The notes: a model not told the origin generated them from the letters alone. Shown: positions 1 to 11,350, numbered from the stretch's first letter. The stretch: DNA of 64,000 nt from Limnephilus marmoratus (GCA_917880885.1 OU862922.1:2108001-2172000), one strand, 5' to 3'. Numbers and translations: made by a program.

Positions 1-52
1 ATACCGTACTGAATTATCGTTATACCTTACCCTTGTAAGCTTTTAAAAGTGA

Positions 53-383
53 TAAACAAAAATTTTAACAAAACAAAAAAAACGACTTCAAAAAATGCAC
101 TAAAAAGTAAAAAAATAATTTCGTATTCTTCTACAACTTATTAATCAACTTACTTTTTCTACTCCTCAATATGTAGGTACGATTGTTATTTTTAGAGTCG
201 GTGTCAACCAAGGTACCCGCGGCCCAGCGTGTTCACTTGACTCCAAAAATAACAATCGTACCTACATATTGATGAGTAGAAAAGGTAAGTTGATTATTAA
301 GTGGTAGAAGAATACAAAATATTTTTTTACTTTTTAGTGCATTTTTTGAAGTCGTTTTTTTGTTTTGTTAAAATTTTTGTTTA
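53..383. repeat. Foldback MITE, family A, copy 1
   Basis: Two arms of about 150 bp are inverted copies of each other around a short centre near 208-237. The outer ends match (taaacaaaaatttt against aaaatttttgttta), and the inner ends carry the same word, aacaatcgtacctacatat, in opposite orientations. A longer copy lies at 10117-10554. No open frame of interest. Superfamily not determined; no clear target duplication seen. Confidence 0.8.
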
Positions 384-440
384 TTAAAGTCGTTTAAAAA
401 TAAAAATCATTCAATCAATTGAACAGTCAGAAGTCAAAAT

Positions 441-1089
441 GGTGTGGAGCCCCAAAATAGATGCTTGAAAAAATCTTTCTCTGGGTAGAAACAGGCGGTC
501 CGTTTAATAGATTCCTTATATTAAACAAACGGGTTGCAATCTTTAAAGCGATGACCGGACAACTCAGAATGAAATCAACTCAACACCTCCTTTGAAACGT
601 CATTAAAAGTAAAAAAAAAATGGTTGAATAGGTAACGTTAGGTAGGGTTATGGGCTATTTTTCCATAATTTTTTTTCATAGCTTCTAATGGCTTTTCAAA
701 GGGATGTTGAGTTGACTTGATTCTGAGTTGGCATGGAACCCTTTAAAGCACAGGGGTCAGGTGGGAATGCTGTCCGTGTTCTACAAGTATTTTATTGGAA
801 GATGCCCTGAAGAACTAGCGTCAGTGATCCCCTCGGCACCGGCACCGGTGCATAGTCGGAAAACACGCGAAACGCGCATCCAACTTTTGTTCGTGGTTAA
901 CTTTTGTCACAAGAGAACGGGTTGTTTCTACGAGTTTCTTCCCTTCTACAACATGGGACTTTACAAGACCTACGTTCACCCCTTTCTCTCCTCAAAGAGA
1001 CCCCCAACGTAGTAACCTCAAAGATGACATAGGTCCAGAGGAAAATTATTTTACTCAGGACCTCTTGTGTTTGGAGTCAACGTAAAAAA
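441..1089 (+). mobile_element. LINE-a 3' fragment, 5'-truncated, interrupted by a MITE
   Basis: This is the C-terminal end of the LINE-a reverse transcriptase plus its 3' UTR. The part at 441-549 matches the LINE-a stretch ending at the 'cggtccgttt...gattgcaatcttta' region near 16150-16200. The reading resumes at 741 and codes for the C-terminal tail (for example GMLSVFYKYF, YNMGLYKTYVHPFLSS) to about 1010. The 3' end has the family hairpin remnant and a short A tail near 1086. At the position of the internal stop in the full copy (16259) this copy has a Cys codon (GRCPEELAS), so that stop is a private mutation of the full copy. Confidence 0.82.
550..740. mobile_element. 191-bp TIR element nested in LINE-a, 9-bp target duplication
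   Basis: The LINE-a word ctttaaagc is present at 541-549 and again at 741-749, flanking the insert exactly. The insert has imperfect inverted ends of about 45 bp: left acaactcagaatgaaatc and right gacttgattctgagttg are near reverse complements. A 9-bp duplication would fit a Mutator-like (MULE) non-autonomous element. No coding capacity. Confidence 0.75.
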
Positions 1090-1450
1090 ATGATGTTAAA
1101 CACATCAACATCGAACAGAGGTAGGAGTTCTAAAACTAATATGTTTTTCTAACTGAATTATTGGGGATAAAATTGTTTAATGGATGTCGTCATAAACGGC
1201 CATATAAAAAACCAGAGGTAGATAAATACCTATCTATTTGAGAAGTCTGACTTGAATCGAAAGATACCGCATTGGTGTTAATCAATTGTCTAAAGGTATC
1301 GATTAATGTTTAGTGTGACCAAGAAGCAATAATTTTTAGGAATACAAATTTTATACGCTTTACAAAAAAAATACGCATGTGTGTAATTTTTTTGTAAGCT
1401 AAAGGTATGGTGCGTCAACGTTTGTTTCGCCAACACTAATCCGAAAAAGG
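1090..1450. other. No feature seen
   Basis: AT-rich sequence without a supported ORF, RNA or recognisable repeat between the LINE-a tail and the SINE fragment that follows. Confidence 0.5.
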
Positions 1451-1451
1451 G

Positions 1452-1655
1452 AGTTGGGTGTGTTGTGAGGCTAAAGGCAGTTGGGAGAGAAAGGAGTTGG
1501 AAAAGAATAAGGCGGAGAAGTGCCTAATTAGTTATACAGATCTGTTCACCAAACACGGCTTAAGCCATTTCAAGCCACGTTTCAATTTTGAATGGTGGTT
1601 TCTCACCACGACGAGAGTATCTTTCATTCGATGAAACGTGCCGCAAAATAATTAA
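1452..1655 (-). mobile_element. tRNA-SINE fragment (body only)
   Basis: Minus-strand body of the 390-bp tRNA-headed SINE (compare 38879-39270): the words for 'gtttcaattttgaatggtgg', 'ccagatctg' and 'acacggct' occur in the same order. The tRNA head is absent and the 3' end is divergent. It abuts a LINE-a mini-element at about 1660. Confidence 0.65.
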
Positions 1656-1659
1656 ACAC

Positions 1660-2094
1660 CACAATGGAGGCCCTGAGGAAAATAATTCCCCTCAAGGCCT
1701 ATGTCATCTTTGGGGATGCTATGTGGAGGGTAATTTTAGGAAGGGAGGGAGAAGAAGTTCTGGGAAGGAAAAGGGTACTTGGGGTGGAAAGAAATCTGGG
1801 GGTCAGTGTGTCCAGGAGTGACGGGTTCATGAATCCATCCCTCCCACTGCGTGCAAGGCGATTTTCCGATAGAGTACGGCTGCAGAAGTCAAAGGGACTC
1901 CCTCAACCATTCTCTTCCGATCCGGCCTGCCATGCAGCTACCATCCGCCCTGACAAACCCCACCCCATGATCCCGGCACCCCCGCTAAGTCACTAAACGT
2001 AGCGAACCACTTGGGGTGAGCGTTAGAGGTGTTGGTTGTCCATCCAATAAATGGTTCCCGGGGCGGCGGAACCCATACCGGCCTCCCAAATTGA
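1660..2094 (-). mobile_element. LINE-a mini-element (5' UTR joined to 3' UTR)
   Basis: Read on the minus strand it begins with the LINE-a 5' end (caatttgggaggc), runs through the 5' UTR landmarks (ggataaccaacacct, ccaagtggttcgctacgttt, ggccggatcgg, tccttcccagaact) and passes straight into the LINE-a 3' UTR (catccccaaagatgacatag, then the ggcctt/ctcagggcc hairpin). All LINE-a coding sequence is missing. About 435 bp. The A tail is lost. Confidence 0.85.
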
Positions 2095-2240
2095 ATTTGA
2101 ATGGGTTATCTCCGTATTCGTAGTCAAGGTCTTCACCCCTCGCCACAGAGGGCAACAAAACATTAACTATCGCCGTCACCCTATAATTTATTTTTTCTTA
2201 TAGGAAATCACAAATAAATTATAAAGCAATGGGTAAAACG

Positions 2241-2576
2241 TCACGAGTAACCAACTTTTTGTTGCCGAAAAAGTACACAATTTGTATAAATCAATTGCGG
2301 AAATAGACTAAGGAAGTTTGCATATTTTTCCAGCAATAAGTAATAAAAAAATTCTATTTGTTGATGTATTATGGTCACCCTTACCGACGCCTTTGTTTCC
2401 TCGTCTTGTGGGGTCCGTAGGTCAAACAAACATTTAGAGCTGATCTCTACAAGGTGTCGGTGTTCAGTACCGCGGGAACTGTCACGGAAGATGGAACCAT
2501 CGAGAGTTATGGCACCTGCTAAACCGCCATTGTTTTCATGGAATTTCAAATATTTTGTACATACATCAAATTCCAA
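2241..2576 (-). other. Unassigned open frame, 111 codons
   Basis: I do not recognise the product. The part at about 2370-2530 is less AT-rich than its surroundings and looks code-like on either strand. No splice sites or domain motifs were identified. It may be a fragment of an unknown repeat or a decayed exon. Weak candidate only. Confidence 0.12.
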
Positions 2577-2639
2577 AGTACGATACAGGTGCTAGGACTG
2601 TGAGAGATTTGGTAAACACATTAAATTATAATCGACAGG

Positions 2640-3106
2640 TTATAATAGACATTTCTGGCTTGCAAGAAACTGGGCGTCTTATATAGTGCTAGCAGATTCT
2701 TCAATCGTTACCAGCTGCTAACTCTGTACAAATCTCAAGTTTGTTCGATAATTGACTTTAGAAGTCATCCCAAAATACCGAATAAACCCTGCAAAGGAGG
2801 GCGGTTCGTCCGATTGACAATCCTTCATTAATTGCAATTACCATCTCTAATACACAGACGCCAGTTGAGTATATTCTATAAGTATGTTGAATGAGCCTGA
2901 TTTTGATCCCCTGTGCATATGTGACAAGAGAGGAACACCCATCTACAATTGACGTTGGTTTTATGAGGACGGGTCGTTTCTTTCTACTCGTTTTTGTGTA
3001 AGTCGGCTCGCTTGTGAAACGAGCTACCGGCATCGGTTTTTCCTCCTTATAATCTTAACCGGCCTTACAACGCTGCCCAACCGGGTGACTTGTGATATTG
3101 TGCAAA
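2640..3106 (+). mobile_element. LINE-b 3' fragment, relative of LINE-a
   Basis: Decayed RT C-terminus similar to LINE-a: the words for 'ggcttgcaagaaactgggcg', 'cagctgctaactctgtacaa' and 'ggcggttcgtccgattga' line up with LINE-a at 15990-16170. The 3' UTR differs from LINE-a (gagctaccggcat, cttacaacgctgcccaac). A second copy is at 57180-58990. Coding frame destroyed by stops. Confidence 0.7.
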
Positions 3107-3325
3107 GGGGGCATACATTAATTACGTGAGCTCAAAGTGGGAGGGGGGGGGGGGGTCCAGCAAAATCTCAAATCACGAAATGTAGCGAACCACTTGGGAT
3201 GACCTATGGCATAGGTGTTGGTTATCCAATAAAGGTTCCCGGGGTGGCGGTACCCATTCCCGCCTCCCGGTCTTGATTGGAAGAAAAACTGCTCACGTAA
3301 TGAATGTATGCCCCAATGCCCCCAA
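3107..3325. mobile_element. Small TIR element with poly-G run, nested LINE-a head inside
   Basis: Ends are inverted: gcatacattaattacgtgagc at the left and gctcacgtaatgaatgtatgc at the right. A run of G lies at about 3140-3156. A second copy is at 18857-19021. The middle (about 3178-3282) is replaced by a minus-strand LINE-a 5' UTR head. The terminal word resembles PIF/Harbinger-like MITEs. Confidence 0.6.
3178..3282 (-). mobile_element. LINE-a 5' head, 3'-truncated
   Basis: About 100 bp of the LINE-a 5' UTR (gcgggaatgggtaccgcc through ggttcgctacattt) on the minus strand. It keeps the 5' end but lacks the 3' end, the opposite of normal LINE truncation. Confidence 0.75.
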
Positions 3326-3476
3326 ATGAGATCGCTCTTGTGTGCTGTAAAGAAAATACTGAAGCTCATAGCAGACCTGATGGACAAAATGACACTTCGA
3401 AACGTTAATCATTTTAACTTTAGCTTTTGCCTAAATTTTCTTCCAAGTGATAAATATTATCTTATATGACAAGTTT

Positions 3477-3903
3477 ACTTTTTTTTTTTTTTTTTACAGT
3501 GAATACCGCACAAGAATCTCAACTGCTCCCGTCTGGAGCCAGTGAGACTATGGCATCCCCAATTGGGGTATGTTGTGAGGCTGAAGGTAGCGGGGAGGGG
3601 AAGGAGGTGGGGAAGAGGAAGGTTGGGAAGTACCTGGCTATTCAGATCTGGTCACTAAACACGGCTAAAGCCATTTTCAAGCAACGTTTCAATTCTGAAT
3701 GGTGGTCTTACACCAGGGCGATACTGATAGTATCTTCCACTCTGGAACATGCCGCAAATATACTATATATTATTTTAAATGAATTAATTGTGAAATAACA
3801 CAAATTAATCAAATAAAATTTATTTGCGCATGCCGGGTTCGAACCCGCGACCTCCGGAATGTGAGTCAAGAGTCTTAGCCACTGGACTACGGAGGCCGTA
3901 CTA
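3477..3903 (-). mobile_element. tRNA-derived SINE, near full length
   Basis: Poly-T at 3478-3496 is the A tail on the minus strand. The head at about 3832-3900 is tRNA-like on the minus strand: B box gggttcgaacccg and an A-box-like tagtccagtggctaaga. The body carries gaatggtggtcttacacc, ccagatctgaatagcc and ccccaattgggg. Same layout as the copy at 38879-39270. Confidence 0.85.
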
Positions 3904-4385
3904 ATTTATAAAACAAGTAGCTGACTCAGCCACACGTTGCTGTGGCTAACGAAACACAACGCCATCCACTGACAACGCCATTATCCAACCTTTATAACCA
4001 ACGCCATATGTTAATTTGCATACATATCAAATCCACACCGCCCGCTGGCCTGCTCGCTGCCAAATGCATGAATTGAATCTTTGAATTTATCGGCTTTTCT
4101 CTGCTATATTATTATGTATTATACATATAGATAAACCTTCCTCATGAATCACTCTATCTATTGGTGAAAACCGCATGAAAATCCGTTTGGTAGTTTAAAA
4201 GATCTAAGAGTACAGACAGCGGGAGCGACTTTGCTTTATACTATGCACTATGTAAATATTGTTACACCACATTTAGACTATTATTCTACTTCGCAGATGC
4301 CTTAAAAAATTTTTAAAAAATTAAAAAATTAATACTAAATTAATTCAAATAATCAAGATTAGAGCAATGAGAAAATTTTTAAAGT
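3904..4385. other. No feature seen
   Basis: AT-rich sequence with no supported gene or repeat boundary. Confidence 0.5.
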
Positions 4386-4393
4386 GTAATAAA

Positions 4394-5559
4394 TAGACAT
4401 CGGATTATATGCACTAACAAAGTGCCAAAATATGCATGCAAACATGCACTAAAAAAGGCCGAAATATGCACTAAAAACTCTTGATTTGCCCAAAATATGC
4501 ACAATGCAAAATCAAAAAACCATTTATATTTTTATATATTTTAATTAAAGACCGTACAAAAACAGCGAAATATTCTTAAAATTATGCATAGTTTTTGTGA
4601 TAATATACAACTAAGTATTTTTCCAAATTTTCGAACTCAAATTTGTGACGTTTGTCACCCAGTATTAATTTGTACGCCGAAAACGACCTCTCTACGTCAA
4701 CTGACGTCATTGGACAAAATTTAAAATTTGGCGCCATTTCTGGAGATACCTGTTTAAGCAGGGTATGACCTGTGCCGTTGATTTAGGCATTAATGTTCTT
4801 CATGTCTTCAAGACTCGGGTTTTTAAGCAAAATAGAGTCTAACTTTTTACGAATCTTTTCTGATATTGAATTAGGAAGGGCGTTGGCGAGTTCGATCATT
4901 CTTTCCAGAATTTCTATTGCTTTAAATAGAGGAAGGTTTTTTGTTTCCAATTTTTTTATGGCATCTGGTAACTTGTGGAAATGTGTTGAGATGAGGGCGA
5001 TATTCTGTTTAATGGATGCGTCTTCAAATGCTAGCTTACTTGAATGAATAGCAATAGCCTCAGAACTGTCAAATTGCCCAACTATTGAGTTACGGCCTCA
5101 AAATTTTCAGCATAGAATAATACTGCCTTTAGCCAAGTACCCCATCGAGTAATTATGGGTTCTGGCGGCAATGCTAGATTTGGCAATTGGTCTTTATAAG
5201 ACTGCACACGCGACGGTGCTTTTAAAAACATTTTTTTTGTAGAGGAAATCAATTTATTAACATTCCCATACTCTTACCGTATCTTTCTGCAAGGCGATGA
5301 AACCCGTAAGCTAAGCAGGTAATGTGTAGTAAATTTGGATAAAAAGTTTGCAAGGCTTGGCCAGCTTTCACGTCAGCCAACGCGCTGGTGCCCTACTCGT
5401 CATCGTCATCTAGCTCCCTATACGTAGATGATACCTCCCGCTATTAAACGAAATATGCACGATTTGGGAAAAAAGGCTGAAATATGCATTAATGTCGTAA
5501 TTAGAGAGTTATATGCATTTGCATACGCAAATATGCAAATGCATATAATCCGATGTCTA
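4394..5559 (-). mobile_element. hAT DNA transposon, internally deleted and decayed
   Basis: The ends are perfect 20-bp inverted repeats, TAGACATCGGATTATATGCA at the left and its complement at the right. They are flanked by an exact 8-bp duplication gtaataaa at 4386-4393 and 5560-5567, the hallmark of hAT elements. Subterminal AT-rich repeats of 'atatgca' type cluster at both ends. Length 1166 bp, shorter than an autonomous hAT, with a C-terminal transposase remnant on the minus strand. Confidence 0.93.
4582..5400 (-). pseudogene. hAT transposase C-terminal remnant
   Basis: On the minus strand, broken frames read in order: [67 protein letters not shown], and finally the hAT dimerisation-domain signature SVDVERSFSAYK followed by FENLEKYLVVYY and a stop at 4582-4584. 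Tandem stops and frame changes (near 5090 and around 4780) and loss of the N-terminal half show it is dead. The family cuts and pastes DNA between the terminal repeats; this copy cannot. Confidence 0.85.
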
Positions 5560-5567
5560 GTAATAAA

Positions 5568-5825
5568 TATTAATCAATGCTTAAATGCTTAAGAAATTAG
5601 ATATCGAGTTTTAAAAAAGAATTTTTCCATAACGTTTTAATTTTTTAAATTACTTTAGCTACATACTACATTGTAATAAAAACTTTCACGCACCGTACAA
5701 GGCGGAAATAAAACATAGACTAAAACAGAATTGTTTTCTGTATACAGGCAACCAAATGTGGAGTTTACGATGGACTTAAAGTTGTACCTAGATTGAGAAT
5801 ATAAAGAAAAATGTTAATTTTTTTC
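5568..5825. other. No feature seen
   Basis: AT-rich gap between the hAT element and the next SINE. Confidence 0.5.
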
Positions 5826-6215
5826 TTGAGAATACCGTACTGGAGTCCCAACTGCTCCCAACCATCTGGAGCCAGTGAGACTGTAGCATCCCCAATTAGG
5901 GTGTGCTGAGAGGCTGATGGTAAGTGGTGAGGGGAAGGAGAGTACCTTGGTATTCAGATCTGGTCACCAAACACGGCTAAAAGCATTTCAAGCTATATTT
6001 CAATTCTTAATGGTGGTCTCATGCCAGGGCGGTACAGAGAGTATCTTCTACTCTGGAACGTGCCGCAAATATACTAAATAGTTAAATGGTTAAATTGTGA
6101 AATAACACAAATTAATCAAACAATATTTACTCGCGTGCGCCGGGATTGGAACGCGCGACTTTCGGATCGCTAGTCGAGTGCAATACCCCTCGACCACATG
6201 CAAAATGTGCGCTAA
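5826..6215 (-). mobile_element. tRNA-derived SINE, diverged full-length copy
   Basis: Minus strand. 3' end near 5826 (aataccgtactggagtccc), body words as in the copy at 38879-39270, decayed tRNA-like head at about 6140-6210. Several short deletions in the body. Confidence 0.78.
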
Positions 6216-6756
6216 AATGTATGCTTATATTAGACGACATGAAGTGGACCTATATAAAATTAAATAAATAAAAATCAAATAACGAATGGCTGTATTGACT
6301 GATGGTTTTCATGTCATTGTAAAAAAATTAACATTTACCTGACATTATTTAAGTGGGAAAACAAATTCTTGTGCTGAAAGTGCGCACCAAATTTATTTTC
6401 TAAGTAAATCGGTTCATACGGAAATTATTAATAAATCACTTTAAACATCACAAAATAAATAATAGGGGAGCGGTAAATAAAATCATATTATAACGAAGTT
6501 TTTAAATATTGTCGGGATTAAATTTATTTATTTAGTGTTTACAATTATTAGATACTTGAAACTCTTAATGTACTTCGAAATATTATGTATTTATTATACA
6601 TGTGCTTATAATTATGCAAAACATACCTATTTTTCTTATTAAGATAATTATTTTGTATATAGGTAGGTAAATTGAGATATATTATTTTATATATAATATT
6701 ATGACATACATGTATTTAAAAAAATATATATATTTATTTATAAGTCAACAGGTTGA
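6216..6756. other. No feature seen
   Basis: Very AT-rich sequence with no gene or repeat I can define. Confidence 0.5.
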
Positions 6757-7668
6757 ATAAAAACCTGTTGACTTTATATTCTAAAAAACCTATTATTTGC
6801 CATTTTTCATTAAAAAACAAGAAACACCTAAAGAAATAAACTTAATAATCCACTCTGTGACAAATACAGAAAACCCCAAATGTAATATATCATGTTCAAA
6901 AATAGAAAGCAAAACTGATATTAAGTACCTGGGCATAACAATAGACCAGCGTTTAAAATGGTCTCCACACATAAATATTCTGAACAACAGAATAAGGAAA
7001 CTAACATATATGTATTTAGATGTTTAAGAGATATTTTAAACGAAAAATTACTTAGAACCACATACTTCGCTTTCTGTCAATCAATTATTCAATACGGCAT
7101 TATAGGATGGGGCGGTACATATACAAATCAAACACAAACAATTTACATATCACAAAAACTAATAATAAAAACAATTTAAAAAAAACCCTACTCATATTCG
7201 TCAGAACTTTTATTCAAACAATTTAAGGTCAGAAAATTAAGTGCATTATACTTTTATCGTGCAACATTACAAATTTATAAAGATAATATTAAAAATCAAG
7301 TTGCACCATTTAAAAATAACAGAAGTCTTAGACAAACATCAATACTTCCCACTACAATATGTAAAAAAAAAATTGGACAATTGAGTCATAAATATCTCCG
7401 AGCAAAATTTTTTAATTCATTACCAGAAAAAATTAGAAACATGAATACCAATATAAAAAATTTTAAAACTCACCTTAAAAATTATACTGAAAACTTAAAC
7501 TGAATGATATAAAAAAAGCAATGCAATAACACCCCCCCATACACACAAGCCTTGCTTAATTATGGGGGTACATCAAATATATCTACTATGTAATTAATTA
7601 CTGTATAAAATTTATTTGTAATTTATGTACCTTCTATTACTAATAAAAAAAAAAAAAAAAAAAACATA
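6757..7668 (+). mobile_element. LINE-c 3' end, 5'-truncated, poly-A tail
   Basis: Encodes the C-terminal part of a non-LTR reverse transcriptase in two frames: IKYLGITIDQRLKWSPHI, then after a frameshift near 7015 LRDILNEKLLRTTYFAF and SIIQYGIIGWGGTY. A stop at 7177-7179 interrupts the frame, which continues (KFFNSLPEKIRNMN) to a natural stop at 7501-7503. The 3' UTR ends in a 20-base A run at 7649-7668 followed by a (TA)n tract. The catalytic part is missing. Confidence 0.82.
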
Positions 7669-7689
7669 TATATATATATATATTCTTTG

Positions 7690-8440
7690 GTAGAACCTAC
7701 AGACAAGCCATCGTGTGACAGATTTGTCGGACTACATAAAACTTGTATTAAAAAACGTCTTTTCTTGTATTAAATAAATAATTTAAAAAAAAAACCATTA
7801 AATTCTAAATTAATCTACTTAGAAATATTTCTGAAGTATTTAACATTAAGACATATTGGTTTGATATAACCCATCGTCACTAGACAGTTTTGTTGGACTA
7901 CCTATTAACACGTAATAAATAAATTTATACCCATTAACATGTTATTAATCAGTAATAAATAAATTAAAAAATATATGTATGCATGTAAAAAATTAAGGTT
8001 GCCACTGTGAAGTGCATTGATATGAACACTCAAATAAAAATGTTCACAAATCAAGATTTAGTTGTTACTAAGCAAAATGAAATAAAAAACAAAGTAATAA
8101 ATAGTACACAGAAAGAGAAGGAAGAAAGAAAAAAAACAGAAAAAACAATTTTTAGTAATATAATATAATAAATACACGAGGCTGTTTGTAAATATGTCTA
8201 TATCGTCACATTCAATAGCATTATACATACAATCTATGTACATTTTCAAGACATTGGATTGAAATGAGTAATATTGTTATTAAATATCCCGAGATGAAAT
8301 GTTTTATGACTCCTTTAATTACTAATTGTCTTTCTTAAAAAGAAAGCTCACTAGAAATCAACTTACCACAGCAGATCGATAGAAATAATTTATGTCGAAG
8401 ATGGTTGCAAGAAGAATCTAGCCAGGAATTCCACAGGTCG
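7690..8440. other. No feature seen
   Basis: AT-rich sequence; short ORFs here have no recognisable content. Confidence 0.5.
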
Positions 8441-8449
8441 ACAGGGTTA

Positions 8450-8690
8450 AGTTAGGTTGTACTGTATTGGGTTGGTTGGGTTGGGTTCGGTTAGTTCGGG
8501 TGCAGCCTGCAAGGTGGAGGGTGGATTGCTAGGTAGGTTGGCTGCAGCGGGCTGTAATTGGAGGGGGTGGGGTTCTCCCGAGGGACAATTATGCCCCATC
8601 GACTCGCGGCCCCCCGTGATCACCACTGCCAGAGGTTACTCTCCGATACACGCAACACACACTACAGGGTTACCAGCGAACTTCAGCGAA
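8450..8690. other. GC-richer island, unassigned
   Basis: A base-composition island in AT-rich DNA, starting with a g/t-rich run (gggttggttgggttgggtt). The 97-codon frame covering it has no motif I know. Could be an unknown repeat or a 5' exon of an outside gene. Confidence 0.3.
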
Positions 8691-9483
8691 GACTTATTTT
8701 CTCATCATAATCTTTATGTTCTTGCTTTTACAACAATATTTTTATTCTAAATATCGTAGGCGTACAAGCAGAAGTCACTAACTCTATCTCAGATCTAAGT
8801 TAATCATTTTTTGTGTTTTATGTGCTTAAAATAGCTGTGAAAAAATATGTTTAAAGATATTCATTTTCATTGGGTACATTGGAGGGGACCCCACCACTTT
8901 CCCAATGGCGTTATAAGGAAACATATGGTTTCCTCCTTCACCGCACACGTCAAGACTCTACTTTTTTATTGAACGAAGCTACATTTATTTGAACGACTCT
9001 AGACCCTGCAATGTCCATGCATACGGGGTTAGTAAGCAGTATGCAAGTACTTACATTAACATTATTCAAAAGATAAATAGAAGTAGCAGCCCGTGGAATA
9101 ATTCTTTTGAAATAGGTAACATAAAAATAGATAATAGTGTTAGTAAAAGAAAAAGAAAAATAACGGCTGTAACCAATCGAAAAAACCTTCTGAAAATACA
9201 ATAAGTAATGAGGAAAAAAAACAGTTATATGATTATGTTATAATGTAAGTAATTACTACAGCAGAGAGAAAATAAAATATATTAAAAGAAAAGAAAAGCA
9301 AGAGAAAGTATTACATAGAGCACCGGGCAGTCCCAATGAGAATGCGTATAGCTATGGTACAATTTTCAATCATTGGGTACAACTTTAAACAGTGAAACTT
9401 TTTTTCTGCTTTATAAGACTAACCATTAGTTCAACAAAGCAAGAGTTAGTGATTTCTTGCAGCCAAAAAGTTCAAATTTTTAA

Positions 9484-9890
9484 ACGACTTCAAAAAGGAA
9501 GAGGTTCTCAATTCGACTGTATTTTATTTTAATTTTATTTTTTATGTTTGATACCTCAGAACTTTCGACTGGGTGAACCGATATTGATGATTCTTTTTTT
9601 ATTTGAAAGCTGGTGCTTTCCATGTAGTCCCCTTTTAATTTGATCCGATTCTGACAATGGCATCTGTGAGAAAACTATATAAGTCTTAAATTTGCAAAGT
9701 ATGTGTGCGACAAATGGACGAATAACTCAATATCACGTCAACCAATTTCGAAGATTCTTTTTTTTATTGGAAAGGATGTACTTCAAGGGTAGTTTGACGA
9801 GAGCTTGGTTAGGTTCTGATTATGGGACCAATGACAAGGTAACGGAACTCTTCAATTCTTAGGAGCAAATTAACGATACTCGGCCGAATC
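9484..9890. repeat. Dispersed repeat beginning cgacttcaaaaaggaagagg
   Basis: The opening words (cgacttcaaaaagga, aggttctcaattcgactgta) match, from memory, an abundant short repeat of lepidopteran genomes. No second copy is complete in this window, so the call depends on recall. Confidence 0.35.
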
Positions 9891-9899
9891 TTTTATAGG

Positions 9900-9985
9900 C
9901 TGATACGTTTTTAGATTTTCACGGCCTTTATTTTCGTTATTTGTTTCGGACAGCGTTGCAGTGTCCATCATCAGGGCAGATCCGG
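9900..9985 (-). repeat. Hammerhead-like repeat family F2, partial copy
   Basis: On the minus strand: gccCTGATGA, one T, ggaca...tgtcc stem II, then GAAAC. After GAAAC the sequence jumps to the far end of the repeat (aaataacg), so stem III and the 3' side of stem I are deleted. Compare 28101-28495 and 60240-60425. Confidence 0.6.
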
Positions 9986-10116
9986 TAGATATAGGTTATC
10001 CGGATGTTTGAGTCACCGTAACGTCGTTATGGTCAAGTAATGTCTGTCTCATATGAGTAGCACGTTTAGTAGGTCTACCCATATTCAGACAAATTATTCA
10101 CTAAAAATAAAAAAAA

Positions 10117-10554
10117 TAAACAAAAAATTTAACATAACAAAAAAAAGGCCTTCAAAAAATGCACTAAAAAGTAAAAAAATAATTTCGTATTCTTCTACAA
10201 CTTAATAATCAACTTACTTTTTCTACTCCTCAATAGGTAGGTACGATTGTTATTTTTAGAGTCGGTGTCAACCAAGTTACCCGCGGCCCGGCGTGTTCAC
10301 TTGACAGCTCCTCTCCCGCCGCGGCCTCGCTTTCGCCTCATCAAGTCGCGCGTGCGACACAAGCACGTCTCACCTATATGTGTATGTAGTTACAAACTGG
10401 CTGACACCGACTCCAAAAATAACAATCGTATGTACATATTGATGAGTAGAAAAAGTATGTTGATTATTAAGTTGTAGAAGAATACGAAATTATTTTTTTA
10501 CTTTTTAGTGCATTTTTTTAAGTCGTTTTTTTGTTTCGTTAAAATTTTTGCTTA
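10117..10554. repeat. Foldback MITE, family A, copy 2 with GC-rich loop
   Basis: Same arms as 53-383. Here the loop (about 10282-10405) is longer and strongly GC-rich, with several CpG-containing words (gccgcggcctcg, gtcgcgcgtgcgac). The inner arm words agagtcggtgtcaacc and gctgacaccgactcc also pair. Confidence 0.82.
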
Positions 10555-11189
10555 TTGTGAAACCATATTTTAAAAAGGGACAAAAAATTATCATTATTTC
10601 CGTAAGTGATGTTTGATTATCAAAGATGTCAATATAAGTAATGTTTGATTGACAGTGATGTGAATGTGAGTTAATGTTAATAGAAAATATCTGATATTTG
10701 AAAATGAATTGTACATAAGTGTAGAAAGTGGCTTTTGTCGGTCGAGCAACTTAACTTCTCTACTCGTATACATAATAAAATGATATCCAAATCCCAAGTT
10801 TGTCAAATATGGTTTCACCGATTTCTACTGGCACGCTCGCGATACACTATATTAACGAATTAACAGCTTCAAGTTCGTACATTTCAGATTCAGAAATTTC
10901 TGACCAATAACGTCCATCTTATATACCAGCATCTGCAGCTTCAGCGAAAATTACAATGTTTGATTAAGGTAGGAAATAGTGCCACGCGTATCGTCGGTCG
11001 TCTGACAACGTAGCGCTGACGAGCTGGACCGATATTCCTCGTATTCAGCTCTTAATTCATTCACTTACATGTTACTGCAAGTAATCGCAAGTAGTGGCAC
11101 TATATTTCCAGTCTTAGGTAAAAGCCGGCAGAGTAAGATTTGACCCATCCCTGGTGGAGTGTAGAGACGTGTGATGGTGGTAGTATCGG

Positions 11190-11350
11190 TCCAGAGGTCA
11201 GTGTAACAGCCGACCCGGAGCTCCGCGCACAGCGCACTGCGCACCGCTCACTGCGCACCGGCCCGCCGCGTTCCCACGGACAGCGAGGAGGCAGCGGCCA
11301 GATAATCAACCAGTACTGCCAACACACACACACACACCCTGGGCTCTACC
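11190..11350. other. GC-rich island with internal short repeats
   Basis: Contains ccggagctccgcgc and two direct copies of cactgcgcaccg, then a (CA)n tract at 11324-11336. No motif-bearing ORF on either strand. Could be a non-coding first exon or a repeat. Confidence 0.3.

Noticed and set aside
3370..3410. Fourth hammerhead-like motif (cctgatgg ... gaaacgtt)
   Set aside because: The core has CTGATGG instead of CTGATGA and stem II does not pair convincingly; at best a decayed copy.
8446..8500. Telomere-like repeats (gggttaagttaggttg ... gggttgggttcggttag)
   Set aside because: Insect telomeres are (TTAGG)n; here only scattered near-matches in an irregular g/t-rich run, no array. The same holds for aacctaacctaac near 52860.
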